Source: JACKCP01 sp034007295 (lineage in GTDB: Bacteria; Desulfobacterota; Desulfobacteria; Desulfobacterales; JACKCP01). Taken from it: a stretch of DNA of 36,953 nt. The position numbers and the translations under genes were made by a program. Below, in pieces: positions 1 to 7,862 of this stretch. Positions within the stretch are counted from its first letter, which is position 1, and every line of letters begins with the position of its first letter. The notes under the pieces were generated by a model. That model was not told the origin of the DNA, searched no databases, and was given only the letters and a program-made list of their open reading frames with translations. Where the stretch lies: positions 1 to 36,953 of the forward strand of contig JAVERC010000035.1 in NCBI GenBank assembly GCA_034007295.1. Direction: 5' to 3'.

Positions 1-323
1 CTAAATTCAATTACATGGATTCGCTTAAGTTTGAAAGACGAGTCTTCCTCCATGGCTTTCAAAAGACCTCTACGGCGACAGTGACCATCCCTGACATAGA
101 TTTTCCCGTCCTTAACCTGAACATGCCATGGTTCAACATATTCTCCGTTTTTATAGGCATTTTTCAGGTTTTCAATATGGGCTTTAATGTCAGGCGCATC
201 ATAATTTCTCGGGTTAAATCCGTCCTCTTCTTGAACGAGCATGGGATCAATCCACCAAGTGTTTCCTGTACCTGGAATAGCCTGCTCCTTGAGCAGATCC
301 TCAATTTTTTCCACGACTTCCAT
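1..323 (-). CDS. ParB N-terminal-domain-like protein, partial (C-terminus beyond left edge)
   Basis: The leftward frame starts at ATG 323-321 behind a strong AAGGAGG ribosome site at 328-334 and stays open to the edge (107 codons visible). The visible part contains a PxxWWIDP segment, a FNPRNYD segment and then KDGKIYVRDGHCRRRG. The last resembles the ParB/Srx-type nucleotide-binding core, where a strand-turn-'DGHxRR' motif binds the nucleotide. Proteins of this fold act in plasmid partition, in transcription or as nucleases. The DNA-binding half would lie outside the window, so the role cannot be settled. It is the last visible gene of a leftward group after the PAS protein and a small unknown gene. 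The fold call is fairly firm; the partition role is inference. Confidence 0.72.
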   Translation of the reverse strand, partial: MEVVEKIEDLLKEQAIPGTGNTWWIDPMLVQEEDGFNPRNYDAPDIKAHIENLKNAYKNGEYVEPWHVQVKDGKIYVRDGHCRRRGLLKAMEEDSSFKLKRIHVIEF

Positions 324-390
324 AAAACCTCCTTGTCATTTAAAAAGAAACCTTTTCAAAAGAAATAGGAATCTCATAAAAAAGCATTTT

Positions 391-738
391 TTATTTTATC
401 CATTCAGAGAATTTTTCTAATTTTACACCAGTTAAAAACACAGAAAAAATTACTGCTTCAATATTTTTTTTAGAGATTTTATTATGTACTTTGATTCTGA
501 ATGTTTTTTCATCATTAGATGAAAAATATATATAGTAAACATCTAAAATAGTTGCCAATGACAGCGTTTGTTTTGGTTCTAATTCTTTAAAAAACAAACA
601 AAAATCTCGATAACAAAAGTTGTATTTTACAGCTAATGCTACAAATAAAAACAGTTCATCGCCAGGATCAAATATTATTTTTGATCCAAACCCCTCCTTA
701 TATGCTTGTATTATTTTTTTAAATTCCGTGTCCTTCAT
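391..738 (-). CDS. Hypothetical protein, 115 aa
   Basis: I do not recognise this protein. It has no signal peptide and no clear membrane segment. It is a small, probably soluble protein rich in Phe and Lys, with a hydrophobic central stretch (residues ~28-50) containing three Cys/Tyr-rich turns. Its ATG lies 18 bases inside the end of the upstream PAS gene (overlap 719-738), so translation is probably coupled and the two proteins may act together. The ParB-like gene follows 67 bases downstream with its own strong ribosome site. Confidence 0.6.
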   Translation of the reverse strand: MKDTEFKKIIQAYKEGFGSKIIFDPGDELFLFVALAVKYNFCYRDFCLFFKELEPKQTLSLATILDVYYIYFSSNDEKTFRIKVHNKISKKNIEAVIFSVFLTGVKLEKFSEWIK

Positions 739-1648
739 CTAAGCTCCTGCCAACACTTTGACGTCCCAAATATTCACCTGAGGGAGATAGACGGACAAAA
801 GAAACCCACCGCTGCAATTCATATTTTCCATCGTGCATTCTCACGCGCAAAACAGCTTCTGCCTCGAAAGCAAGGCCCAAATAAATTCTTTCCAATCCCT
901 CCAGCATTTTATTTTTATCTTCCTCATGGACAGGGATGAAAAAAAATGTATTCAAAATTTCCTCTCTCTTCAAACCTGTTTTCCGTAAAAACAAGTCATT
1001 TACACTGATGAGGTTCCCGTCTCTGTTAAACATTAAAAAATATTCATTTTTTCTATGGTAGTATTCTTCCAATTTTTTCTTTATTACTGGAATAAGTGTT
1101 TCAAGTATGGTTAAGTTTTGCAATATTTTTTGTTGCTCTTTAATATCTGAAATTGCAGAAATTACCGCAGGTAATTCGCTTGTCAAAATCCTGATTTTTT
1201 CGGACAGTAGAGGAACGTCAAGTTCATCATCTTTTTTTAAAAGAGCGCTCTCATCAATAATCTTGGTGAGAGCGCTCTTTTCTTTTGGCCCTATCCCAAA
1301 AAACAGCCAGATCGGTGAAATGTCACCAACCTTGCATATTTCCAACAATTTAAATCCGCCCGGCATAGTGTTTTTTGTAATAACTCCATGCATGGTAGCA
1401 CTTTTATAAACACCAGCGGATTCCCAAAAAGGACCTCCTTTTTCTTTCAAGACAGAGTACAGGCGTTTTCTGAGAGGTTCTTCCTCAGAAATTAAAAATA
1501 CTTTTTTATCGTTTTTGTCTTCAGGCACAGGCGTTTCCTTTTTAATTGTTGAAAAATCGGAAATAAAAACCTGTATGCCTATAAAAAAAAACGTCAACAA
1601 CAAAACCCTAAAACAATGAACGCTTGCATAAACGCAATTGTAAAGCAT
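719..1648 (-). CDS. Membrane-anchored PAS-domain protein
   Basis: About 309 aa from ATG 1648; a TTG at 1678 in the same frame would add ten residues, and neither start has a strong ribosome site. A single hydrophobic segment (LLLTFFFIGIQVFI) near the N-terminus probably anchors it in the inner membrane. A central helical region (~130-200) follows. The C-terminal ~110 residues form a PAS fold with the typical opening FLMFNRDGNLISVNDLFLRK, a GLKREEI helix, and a late KYELQRWVSF strand. No histidine-kinase, GGDEF or HTH output domain is present, so it must signal through a partner. It is divergent from a sigma-70-like gene across ~120 bases, which makes that factor a candidate partner (inference). 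A perfect inverted repeat sits inside the gene at 1239-1281. Confidence 0.75.
   Translation of the reverse strand: MLYNCVYASVHCFRVLLLTFFFIGIQVFISDFSTIKKETPVPEDKNDKKVFLISEEEPLRKRLYSVLKEKGGPFWESAGVYKSATMHGVITKNTMPGGFKLLEICKVGDISPIWLFFGIGPKEKSALTKIIDESALLKKDDELDVPLLSEKIRILTSELPAVISAISDIKEQQKILQNLTILETLIPVIKKKLEEYYHRKNEYFLMFNRDGNLISVNDLFLRKTGLKREEILNTFFFIPVHEEDKNKMLEGLERIYLGLAFEAEAVLRVRMHDGKYELQRWVSFVRLSPSGEYLGRQSVGRSLDEGHGI
1239..1281. repeat. Perfect 15-bp inverted repeat inside the PAS gene
   Basis: AAAAGAGCGCTCTCA (1239-1253) is followed by a 13-base spacer and its exact reverse complement (1267-1281). Each arm also contains the palindrome AGAGCGCTCT. A T-rich tract follows on both strands, so the hairpin resembles a Rho-independent terminator in either direction, yet it lies in the middle of a coding region (encoding KEKSALTKIIDESALLKK). 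It may be an attenuator, a terminator for antisense transcription, or a protein-binding site. Confidence 0.8.
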
Positions 1649-1768
1649 CTTTTTGTCAAAGAACTTGCTAATATGCAAGTCATTAAAAACTAAAAACTTG
1701 ACAAAAGCAAATAAAAACGTAAAAAAGAATGAAAAAATGCAAACAAACTAACAAATACAAGAATAGTA

Positions 1769-2572
1769 ATGGAACCGATAAACATCATTTTTCATAGAAT
1801 AATAAGCAGTAAAGCATATGAGTTTGCTGCTCAACCTATTTTAAGGTTAAGCGGTTACACATTTCAGGATCTGGTCAATGAAGCTTACGCTTTACTCCCG
1901 ACCATAATGCAAACCTGGGACCCAATGAAAGAAGTAACGTCAAGCCTATCGTCATGGATATGGCTTAACCTGGGATGGCATTTTAACGGATTAAAGCGAC
2001 AACTCGATCCTTTTTCTTGTGATATAAACAATGTGCATTTTTTTGATAATGAAGAATCTTTTCCTAATCAGGAAGACCTCTTTTTCTCAAAAGAAACCGA
2101 TGCGCTTTTTGAAGATGTCTTTGATTTAAAAACAGATTTTGATTCTCTTGAAAAAAGAATAGAAGAAAAAAGATCAAAAGAAGAAAGACTTGTTGACTTT
2201 GAAAATAGAATAAAAAGCATTCAAAAAATGCTATCGACCGAGGAAAAAAGAGTTTTGGACGCTCTGTTTTCTGCTACCACATTTGTTGATGCTTCTCAGC
2301 TCGTCGGGAAAAGCCCTCAAAATTTTTCGTACCACAAACAAAAACTCATTGAAAAGCTTAGGTGCTTATTCGAAACTAATTCGCAAAAATTTGAAAAAAA
2401 TGAAAAAGAAGCCATCTTACTTTGTAAAAAACTTACACGTTTAGGATGGACTATTCCTGAGATAGCAGTGGAGGTGTCATCATCTCCTGAAATCATAAGT
2501 GCGTATTTAGATATTTACGATTCTGGTTTTTTTGATAGAACCAGTAGTCGTGATGACGCACCCACAATGTGA
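1769..2572 (+). CDS. Sigma-70-like RNA polymerase factor
   Basis: 267 aa from ATG 1769. Residues ~30-80 resemble sigma region 2: FQDLVNEAYALL, then TWDPMKE, then a SWIWLNLGWHFNGLKR helix matching the 'DLvQegy...yDp...WIr..i...lkR' pattern. A charged coiled-coil-like linker (residues ~125-155, many KR/EE pairs) follows. Residues ~155-200 look like region 4 with a helix-turn-helix: STEEKRVLDALF, then DASQLVGKSPQNFSYHKQKL. A C-terminal extra ~60 residues contain a second HTH-like stretch (WTIPEIAVEVSSSPEIISAYL). It would direct polymerase to special promoters, perhaps those of the transfer arms. A TTGACA hexamer lies upstream at 1698-1703 but no good -10 follows it. No anti-sigma gene is evident; the divergent PAS membrane protein could play that part. 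Assignment by pattern only. Confidence 0.6.
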   Translation: MEPINIIFHRIISSKAYEFAAQPILRLSGYTFQDLVNEAYALLPTIMQTWDPMKEVTSSLSSWIWLNLGWHFNGLKRQLDPFSCDINNVHFFDNEESFPNQEDLFFSKETDALFEDVFDLKTDFDSLEKRIEEKRSKEERLVDFENRIKSIQKMLSTEEKRVLDALFSATTFVDASQLVGKSPQNFSYHKQKLIEKLRCLFETNSQKFEKNEKEAILLCKKLTRLGWTIPEIAVEVSSSPEIISAYLDIYDSGFFDRTSSRDDAPTM

Positions 2573-2602
2573 TGCCTCTCCCGCCTTCAAGCCGCAGCTA
2601 TC

Positions 2603-2646
2603 AAATCCGCATTCTCACTCATCCTCTGGAGTGAGAATGCGGATTT
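2603..2646 (+). terminator. Rho-independent terminator after the sigma-like gene
   Basis: An 18-bp perfect stem (AAATCCGCATTCTCACTC / its complement) with an 8-base loop (2621-2628) runs into a T-run at 2644-2651. It lies 31 bases after the sigma-like stop. Its CCGCATTCTC arm recurs in the terminator after traH. Confidence 0.9.
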
Positions 2647-2984
2647 TTTTTGTAGGGCGTCTTTTTCATCAAATCCCCGCCTTCATCGCTTCGAACTTCA
2701 CACATTCAAGACGGCAGCTTTAGAATCCATGGCTTAAGCCAGGGCTTTACAGTGACTTCCCGCAATTGACGTGCGGTTAATCGCTACCTGTGGGGCGTTT
2801 AATGAGATCGCTGTTATGAGGGAAGGGGGTTGGGGCTGGGATGACCTGAAGTCCCGGCACAAGAGCAATGGAGAGGTGTAGGGCAGAATGGTTTTGGATT
2901 TGAGGTTAAATCCGTTCTTGATTTTTTTACTTTTTTTATACTTTTCCAAATACACATTAAAAAAGGACTTATAAAAAAGGTGTT
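2647..2984. other. Non-coding gap with decayed IS200/IS605-like sequence
   Basis: No convincing gene is present. The stretch 2760-2900 is more GC-rich than its neighbours. It precedes (on the minus strand) a right-end-like motif, which suggests it is the remains of an inserted element. From ~2900 the sequence becomes AT-rich and leads into the ribosome site of the VKOR-fusion gene. Confidence 0.45.
2722..2755 (-). mobile_element. IS200/IS605-type right-end / omega-RNA 3'-end-like relic, copy 1
   Basis: Read leftward the sequence is CTGTAAAGCCCTGGCTTAAGCC followed by ATGGATTC. This matches the pattern CCGTAAAGCCC(C/T)TGGCTTTAGCC(A/T)TGGG seen in the two other copies here (10861-10896 and 21460-21490) and in right ends of tnpB-bearing IS200/IS605 elements. 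A decayed reading frame ending at this motif (KALA stop, minus strand) could be the old tnpB 3' end, but this is uncertain. Confidence 0.5.
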
Positions 2985-2987
2985 TTG

Positions 2988-4001
2988 ATGAAAAATAAAA
3001 TTATTTTATGCTTGACCCTAGTAGCACTTTTTTTGGCATTTTACATAAGCATTGGTGATTTATTTCAAATTCATGGAAAAATACCTTTAGCTTCTTCATG
3101 CGAAACTACTTGCTCTGCGATGCATGAATCAAGCTTCGGCATGCTATGGGGAATCCCCATCGCAGTTTTTGGATTTTTCGGGTTACTTTTCTTTTTTATT
3201 GCAAAAATAAAAAATTATCACCGTGAAAGTTCTATTATTCTTTGTGGGATGTTGGGCTTCGAACTTTACCTAATCATCTTGCAATTTTTTTATTTTAATT
3301 CTTTTTGTGAATATTGCATCTTGTTTGCTGCCCTTATTCTGATTTTAAGTCTTTTAAATATAAAAAAATATTCCATTAAGTCTGCTTTTAAGCAAACAAC
3401 TTTTATTTTTATTGTCTTTTTAATAACCCACCTGTTTTTTTTCCCCCCATTGTTTCCGAACCGTATTTTAGCTGACGGATTGCCAATCTGCATGACAGAC
3501 AAAGCACCAAAAGAACATAAAACTATTGAAATATTTGTCTCTCCTGATTGCCCGTTTTGTGAAAAAGCCGTCACTGAAATAGCCAGCTTTATTTCTCACC
3601 AAATGATAACCGATTCAAAAATAAGAATAAAACATGTCGGGACAAGCCAACAAACACGGCAAGAAGCTATCAAAGCCGTTGCTCTGGGCATCTTTGGCGA
3701 AACAAGCCATACCGCTTACAAAATGGCTGAATGCTATGTTCTTCAGAATCAAAAGGAGCTTACTGCTCTCAATAATGGAAAAATAGAAACACCCTTCCTT
3801 GTTTTAAAAGATGGTTCTGAAAAATATTTTTTCCTTGGCTGGAACGAATTAAATAAAAAAAGATTATTTGATTTTTTGAAAAAAAGACAAACGACTTTAA
3901 ATTGGGATGCTTTTGAAAACTTTCCAAATTTCGACACTAAAACACCTGCTTTTTGCCCATCAGGACAAAAAGGAAAGGATCTAGGAATATGTGGAAGTTA
4001 A
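2988..4001 (+). CDS. VKOR-thioredoxin fusion (disulfide-forming membrane protein)
   Basis: 337 aa from ATG 2988 (an in-frame TTG lies one codon earlier) behind AAAGG. The N-terminal ~155 residues carry several membrane helices and the VKOR signature: Cys38 and Cys42 in SSCETTCSAM, a GMLWGIP loop, and the quinone-side CEYC at 107-110. A DsbA/thioredoxin-like domain follows with VSPDCPFC (Cys188 and Cys191). VKOR homologues replace DsbB, passing electrons from periplasmic thiols to quinone, and the fused domain oxidises client proteins. The client here is probably the extremely Cys-rich TraN and TraU/TraH of the same operon. The end overlaps the traW start by 13 bases, so it is translated with the transfer genes. 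Confidence 0.88.
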   Translation: MKNKIILCLTLVALFLAFYISIGDLFQIHGKIPLASSCETTCSAMHESSFGMLWGIPIAVFGFFGLLFFFIAKIKNYHRESSIILCGMLGFELYLIILQFFYFNSFCEYCILFAALILILSLLNIKKYSIKSAFKQTTFIFIVFLITHLFFFPPLFPNRILADGLPICMTDKAPKEHKTIEIFVSPDCPFCEKAVTEIASFISHQMITDSKIRIKHVGTSQQTRQEAIKAVALGIFGETSHTAYKMAECYVLQNQKELTALNNGKIETPFLVLKDGSEKYFFLGWNELNKKRLFDFLKKRQTTLNWDAFENFPNFDTKTPAFCPSGQKGKDLGICGS

Positions 4002-4639
4002 TTTTCTTCTTTTCTTTTACGTTTATTTTTCAATGCTTTGCAAGTTTTGCTTCTGTTGTTGAACTTGGAAATTTTGGAAGCACTCATCAAATCTCTGAAC
4101 CTGATATTCTTTCTGAAATTGAAGAAAGGGTTAATGACCCACAAGTACAAGAAAACGCAAAACAAGCTCTCAAAAAAGCAGTCAATAATTATTCTCATCC
4201 TATGAAAGAAAGGACATCGTGGGCTACACAAGATTCCCTTCATTATATAGACCCTACCTATACTCTTCCATATGACATTCCTAATGGACATGGTGGTTTT
4301 CTTTACCGAAAGGGCCACAAAATTAACCCTCTTCATCATATCGTTTTTCACCAAACAATTTTTATCCTCGACCCTACAGATAAAAGACAAATATTGTGGC
4401 TTCAAAATGAATTTAAAAACAAAGAACTGTTAAATCCGTTAGTCCTGTTAAGCTTCGGACACATGATTGAAGATGCTCAAAAATTTCCTTTTCCTGTTTA
4501 TGCAATGACACAAGATTTAAAAGAGTTTTTTCAAATAAAAAAAGTTCCTGCAAAAATAACTCAAGCTGCCGATCTCATGAAAATTGAAACATTTAACCCT
4601 GAAAAATATGAGGGAGAAATTAGTTTTGGGAAAAAATAA
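3989..4639 (+). CDS. traW: TraW, F-type pilus assembly protein
   Basis: 216 aa from ATG 3989, close to the usual length of F TraW (~210). A signal peptide (WKLIFFFSFTFIFQCFASFAS) starts the protein; longer in-frame starts would spoil it. The mature part has the family features: an early 'lGnfGsthqIsEpDIL..Ie' stretch (residues ~28-45), then PYDIPNGHGGFLYRKG, and a C-terminal FILDPTDKRQILWL segment. TraW acts in the periplasm with TrbC and TraU in F-pilus assembly. The gene overlaps VKOR upstream and TraU downstream, so it is tightly coupled. Confidence 0.9.
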   Translation: MWKLIFFFSFTFIFQCFASFASVVELGNFGSTHQISEPDILSEIEERVNDPQVQENAKQALKKAVNNYSHPMKERTSWATQDSLHYIDPTYTLPYDIPNGHGGFLYRKGHKINPLHHIVFHQTIFILDPTDKRQILWLQNEFKNKELLNPLVLLSFGHMIEDAQKFPFPVYAMTQDLKEFFQIKKVPAKITQAADLMKIETFNPEKYEGEISFGKK

Positions 4640-5609
4640 TATACAAAAAAAATGTTTTTTTTTCATATTTTTATTTTTCTTAACATGGATTCCGCATGCT
4701 CATGATGCTCATGCTATCTGTACGCCAAATCCACTTAACGCGCTCTTAGCCGTGGATTGGACCGCAATATTTCCTATCAAAATCGGGGGGCTTCAAATAG
4801 GAATTTCACCACCAGGAACATCTGATCCCCCGAGCGTACTGACTCAACCAATCTGTTTTTGCCCGAACCCTCTCCCTCGACCTGGAATTTCATTTTCCAT
4901 GTGGGAGCCTGTTTATATTATCGAAACTGTAAAAGACCCAATGTGCATGATGACTCTTGGCGTCCAGCTACCTATTCCTTTTGGAAACCAGGCGGGGTAC
5001 GACAAAAAGACAAGGCACAAATTTTTCAATGCTCATCTTATCCAATACCCCGTATGGTCGATCCTCGGTCTGCTGGTAGATTTCATGTGCGTTTCCGGAG
5101 CTAATGAAATTGATATTTTAGACTTTTCTGAAGTCATACCAACATGGCAAAACGACCAGCTTGCCACACTCCTTTACCCAGAAACCCTTCTTTTTGCCAA
5201 TCCAATTGCTCCTATGGCTTGTATTGCCGATGCTGTTTCATCCAATCTTGGCTATCCCATATCACCGCTGTTTTGGTGTCTCGGATCTGCCGGTACTGCT
5301 TATCCGATGACGGGAAACATCAACAGCGAAGGCTCTGTGCAGGCTTCCATGACCGCAGCAGGGCGGTGGCTAAACTTTTTACACAGACCAGGAGCTGTAT
5401 GGGATTATGCAACTTGGGCATGTAGTCCCGTACCTCTTCCAACATGGAAAAAAAATCATTGGCGTTTCCAACTGATACAGCCTGTGCCTGGACGAGTACA
5501 GGTAATGGGACGATCAGCTCTCCTTTGGGGAGCTTTCAAAAATCCTGTCGGTATTGCGGATAATTTTGCGTGGATGGTTTTCAGAAAAAGAGTTTGCTGC
5601 GCTCTGTAA
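4626..5609 (+). CDS. traU: TraU, F-type mating-pair and pilus assembly protein
   Basis: About 327 aa. I chose TTG 4626 because AGGGAG (4611-4616) sits nine bases before it and it gives a normal signal peptide ending AHDAHA before ICTPNPL. ATG 4608 in the same frame lacks a ribosome site. The mature protein is Cys-rich with typical TraU stretches: CTPNPLNALLAVDWTAIFPI, QPICFCPNP, a VDFMCVSGANEID segment and a late RPGAVWDYATWACSPVPLP. TraU is a periplasmic protein needed for DNA transfer and pilus assembly. Its many conserved cysteines fit with the disulfide machinery encoded beside it. It overlaps traW by 14 bases. Confidence 0.92.
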   Translation: MGKNNIQKKCFFFIFLFFLTWIPHAHDAHAICTPNPLNALLAVDWTAIFPIKIGGLQIGISPPGTSDPPSVLTQPICFCPNPLPRPGISFSMWEPVYIIETVKDPMCMMTLGVQLPIPFGNQAGYDKKTRHKFFNAHLIQYPVWSILGLLVDFMCVSGANEIDILDFSEVIPTWQNDQLATLLYPETLLFANPIAPMACIADAVSSNLGYPISPLFWCLGSAGTAYPMTGNINSEGSVQASMTAAGRWLNFLHRPGAVWDYATWACSPVPLPTWKKNHWRFQLIQPVPGRVQVMGRSALLWGAFKNPVGIADNFAWMVFRKRVCCAL

Positions 5610-5644
5610 GACGAATGCGTTCCAAAGGGGAGGGGTAATCTTTT

Positions 5645-6442
5645 ATGAGAAAAAATAAAATAAAATTTATTGTTCTTTTTGTCGGATGGTTTTTGCTTTC
5701 TGTAGTTGTTTATTCCTCTTTTTTTATATATATGGCTTTCGCTGAAAGCACTAAAGCTTTGTCTTTACATGAAAAACAACAATTGCTGAATAGGTATATG
5801 GATGATTTCAAACAAAGCTTGCCGGAAAATTTGGAAGAAATTATCAAATCACATCAAGTTCACAATATGACTCTTATCCAGAGCGCTCAAGAAAGAGCTA
5901 AAATTATAAAAGAAAACAATTTCTTATCGGGATACAATGGCTATCCCCTATCCGAAGAACAAAAATCTGACCCAGAAGAACTCTATGATAAAACACATAC
6001 TGAAATTATAATTTTTGTATCTTCTTCAATGGGGATTGATGCCATACGAGAATATATAAGGGATGCTGACAAATCTGGTCTAATCAATTCAAAAAAGGTT
6101 CTTTTACGGGGATTTGTTGATGGAGCAAAATCAGTACAGCCAACAATTAATTTTCTGCATCGGTTGATAGAAGATTTTGAAATTCAAAATGTAGAAATTG
6201 AAATAGATCCCACTATTTTTAGAAAATACGAAGTAAATACGGTGCCAACATTCATTATCAAAGAAACAAACCCCTCGGTTACACCAAACCATGATGATGA
6301 TTCTTTAAGCTCTGCTGTTGCTGAATACAGACTCCAGGGCCATATTCCTCTTGTAAAAGTATTTGAAATATTGGAGAAAAGAACAAATGAAAGTAAATAT
6401 AGAAAAATTCAACATGAAATCCGTAAAAGCTTTTTTTTCTGA
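5645..6442 (+). CDS. trbC: TrbC, F-type pilus assembly protein
   Basis: 265 aa from ATG 5645 behind a rich GGGGAGGGG site. Residues ~8-30 are a hydrophobic leader (FIVLFVGWFLLSVVVYSSFF) that ends in AFAES. The C-terminal half fits the TrbC thioredoxin-like fold: EIIIFVSSSMG, LLRGFVDG, EIEIDPTIFRKYEV, then NTVPTFII, with the cis-Pro of that fold but no CxxC. TrbC works with TraW in the periplasm during F-pilus extension. It is longer than F TrbC (~212 aa) because of a charged linker (residues ~35-115). Gene order W-U-trbC is as in F. Confidence 0.88.
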   Translation: MRKNKIKFIVLFVGWFLLSVVVYSSFFIYMAFAESTKALSLHEKQQLLNRYMDDFKQSLPENLEEIIKSHQVHNMTLIQSAQERAKIIKENNFLSGYNGYPLSEEQKSDPEELYDKTHTEIIIFVSSSMGIDAIREYIRDADKSGLINSKKVLLRGFVDGAKSVQPTINFLHRLIEDFEIQNVEIEIDPTIFRKYEVNTVPTFIIKETNPSVTPNHDDDSLSSAVAEYRLQGHIPLVKVFEILEKRTNESKYRKIQHEIRKSFFF

Positions 6443-6908
6443 AAGAAAAAAACTTTTTCTTATGTGTCTGTGTGTATTTTTTTTATCAAACTTTATCTTG
6501 TCTCATATTATGATAATTTTTCATGACTCAATCAATTATAACTTTGCATGGATTTATAAAAAAAACAACATACTAAGCTCTGATATAAAAAAAGGAGAGT
6601 ATGCTTTTTTTACTGTAATACACCCCTTTGAAAATAAAGAGGTCCAGCTTATCAAAAAAGTCGGGTGTGATGAAAATGATTTTCTTACCGTAAATGAAAA
6701 CAAAGAATATTTTTGCAATGACTCTTTTATAGGAAAAGCAAAGGACAAGGCAAAAAATGGAGAAACCGTTAAATTCTTTTCCTTTAATGGAAAAATACCT
6801 GAAGGCCATTTCTTTTTTGTGGGTTCCCATCCAGATAGCTACGATTCTCGATACTATGGCTTTTACAAAAAAGAAGATATTTTGGGTCTGGCTCACCCTC
6901 TTTTTTAA
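6387..6908 (+). CDS. S26-family signal-peptidase-like protein (TrhF/TraF-type)
   Basis: About 173 aa from ATG 6387, which has GGAG ten bases upstream; it overlaps the trbC end by 56 bases. One membrane helix (LFLMCLCVFFLSNFILSHIMIIF) leads into a periplasmic domain. The segment DSINYNFAWIYKK followed by IKKGEYAFFTV resembles the catalytic-Ser region of TraF-type S26 peptidases, and VQLIKKVGCDENDFL supplies the Lys and the 'KRVxGxxGD'-like motif. GHFFFVGSHPDSYDSRYYGF is the conserved end box. In SXT and R27 systems TrhF-type peptidases process pilin. The Ser motif is divergent (no SLP), so activity is likely but not certain. Confidence 0.78.
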   Translation: MKVNIEKFNMKSVKAFFSERKKLFLMCLCVFFLSNFILSHIMIIFHDSINYNFAWIYKKNNILSSDIKKGEYAFFTVIHPFENKEVQLIKKVGCDENDFLTVNENKEYFCNDSFIGKAKDKAKNGETVKFFSFNGKIPEGHFFFVGSHPDSYDSRYYGFYKKEDILGLAHPLF

Positions 6909-7815
6909 TGCTGTTACCTTTGCCTCTGCGGACTCTTTTTTTTCTCTTTCAGAAGAAAGAATAAAAAGAATACCTGTTGATGACCCAAAAAGAACTGAAA
7001 AATTTTGGAATAGTCAACACAGAGAAGGCTTTCTTTGGTACACTGATTTAATCGAAAAAGAAGAAAAAAAAGAAGAAAAAACCCCTTCTATTGCAGAAAC
7101 TGCGGAAAAAATGTTGCGAGAACAGGTGGATTCAAAAACGTACACCGAATTGTGGAATGCACATCCAGAAGAATTGAGGCAACTGCAAGAAGTTTCCACA
7201 AAACTTGCTATACAAGCCCCAACTCAAAAAAATATTTATAGGCACTTATTCTTACAAGATTTAGTAAAAAACAAAGCGACTGCTTTTGCATATGCTGTAA
7301 CTGCATACGGTGTTCAAAATGATGCTTTTGATACCGGAGCTACCTACCCTATTGTAGGTCCAGGACAATCTTCGCTGGTAAACATGAGACAAGAAGAGAT
7401 TTCAATAACAATACAGAGAGTTCAGCAAGATTTTGGACTTATTTTAATCACTCAATCTGGATGTCGCTTTTGTGATGACCAAAAAAATATTCTCCGGTTT
7501 TTTCAAAATAAATATCCATATATCCTGATTAAAGAAATTGATTTAAAAACACCGCTCGCAATGAAATTGGGAGTAACGAAAACTCCTAGTATTGTTACTG
7601 TCTCCAAGAAAACTGAAAAATCTATGCCCGTGGCAAGCGGTGTTGTTGCTGTAAACGAGTTGGAGCATAATCTCTTCAGGGCTATAAGGTTGCTGGATGG
7701 TAATATTTCCCCGGAACAATATGGTTCATATGATTTTAATATTCGTGCTGGTGAAGATCCTCACGGCAATAAACGTAGATTCCAGGACCAGCCTATCGAA
7801 AATTTTTTAAAATAA
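6856..7815 (+). CDS. traF: TraF, F-type conjugation protein with thioredoxin CxxC
   Basis: 319 aa from ATG 6856, which gives a clean signal peptide (AFTKKKIFWVWLTLFFNAV... cleaved after ASA, residue ~25). An ATG 99 bases upstream would bury it. After a charged helical region (residues ~45-110) comes the TraF thioredoxin fold: LILITQSGCRFCDDQ (Cys203, Cys206), EIDLKTPLAMKLGVTKTPS and VTVSKKT. F TraF lost the CxxC, but many relatives keep it; this one looks redox-active. It acts in the periplasm during pilus assembly. The gene overlaps the S26-like gene by 53 bases. Confidence 0.88.
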   Translation: MAFTKKKIFWVWLTLFFNAVTFASADSFFSLSEERIKRIPVDDPKRTEKFWNSQHREGFLWYTDLIEKEEKKEEKTPSIAETAEKMLREQVDSKTYTELWNAHPEELRQLQEVSTKLAIQAPTQKNIYRHLFLQDLVKNKATAFAYAVTAYGVQNDAFDTGATYPIVGPGQSSLVNMRQEEISITIQRVQQDFGLILITQSGCRFCDDQKNILRFFQNKYPYILIKEIDLKTPLAMKLGVTKTPSIVTVSKKTEKSMPVASGVVAVNELEHNLFRAIRLLDGNISPEQYGSYDFNIRAGEDPHGNKRRFQDQPIENFLK

Positions 7816-7862
7816 ATAAAAATGGAAGAGTAGATCCCTTTTTTAAATGGAAGGATAGAAAA

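Noticed and set aside
1698..1703. TTGACA as -35 of a promoter for the sigma-like gene
   Set aside because: No acceptable -10 at 16-18 bases; kept only as a remark.
2603..2646. Integron attC or transposon end
   Set aside because: Perfect simple stem followed by a T-run, directly after a stop codon; a terminator explains it.
2532..2723. Rightward 63-codon frame overlapping the sigma-like gene end
   Set aside because: It runs through the terminator hairpin and has no start signal.
2734..2955. 73-codon leftward frame ending in KALA as a gene
   Set aside because: No ribosome site or coding character; its 3' part overlaps the IS-like end. At most a decayed tnpB tail.
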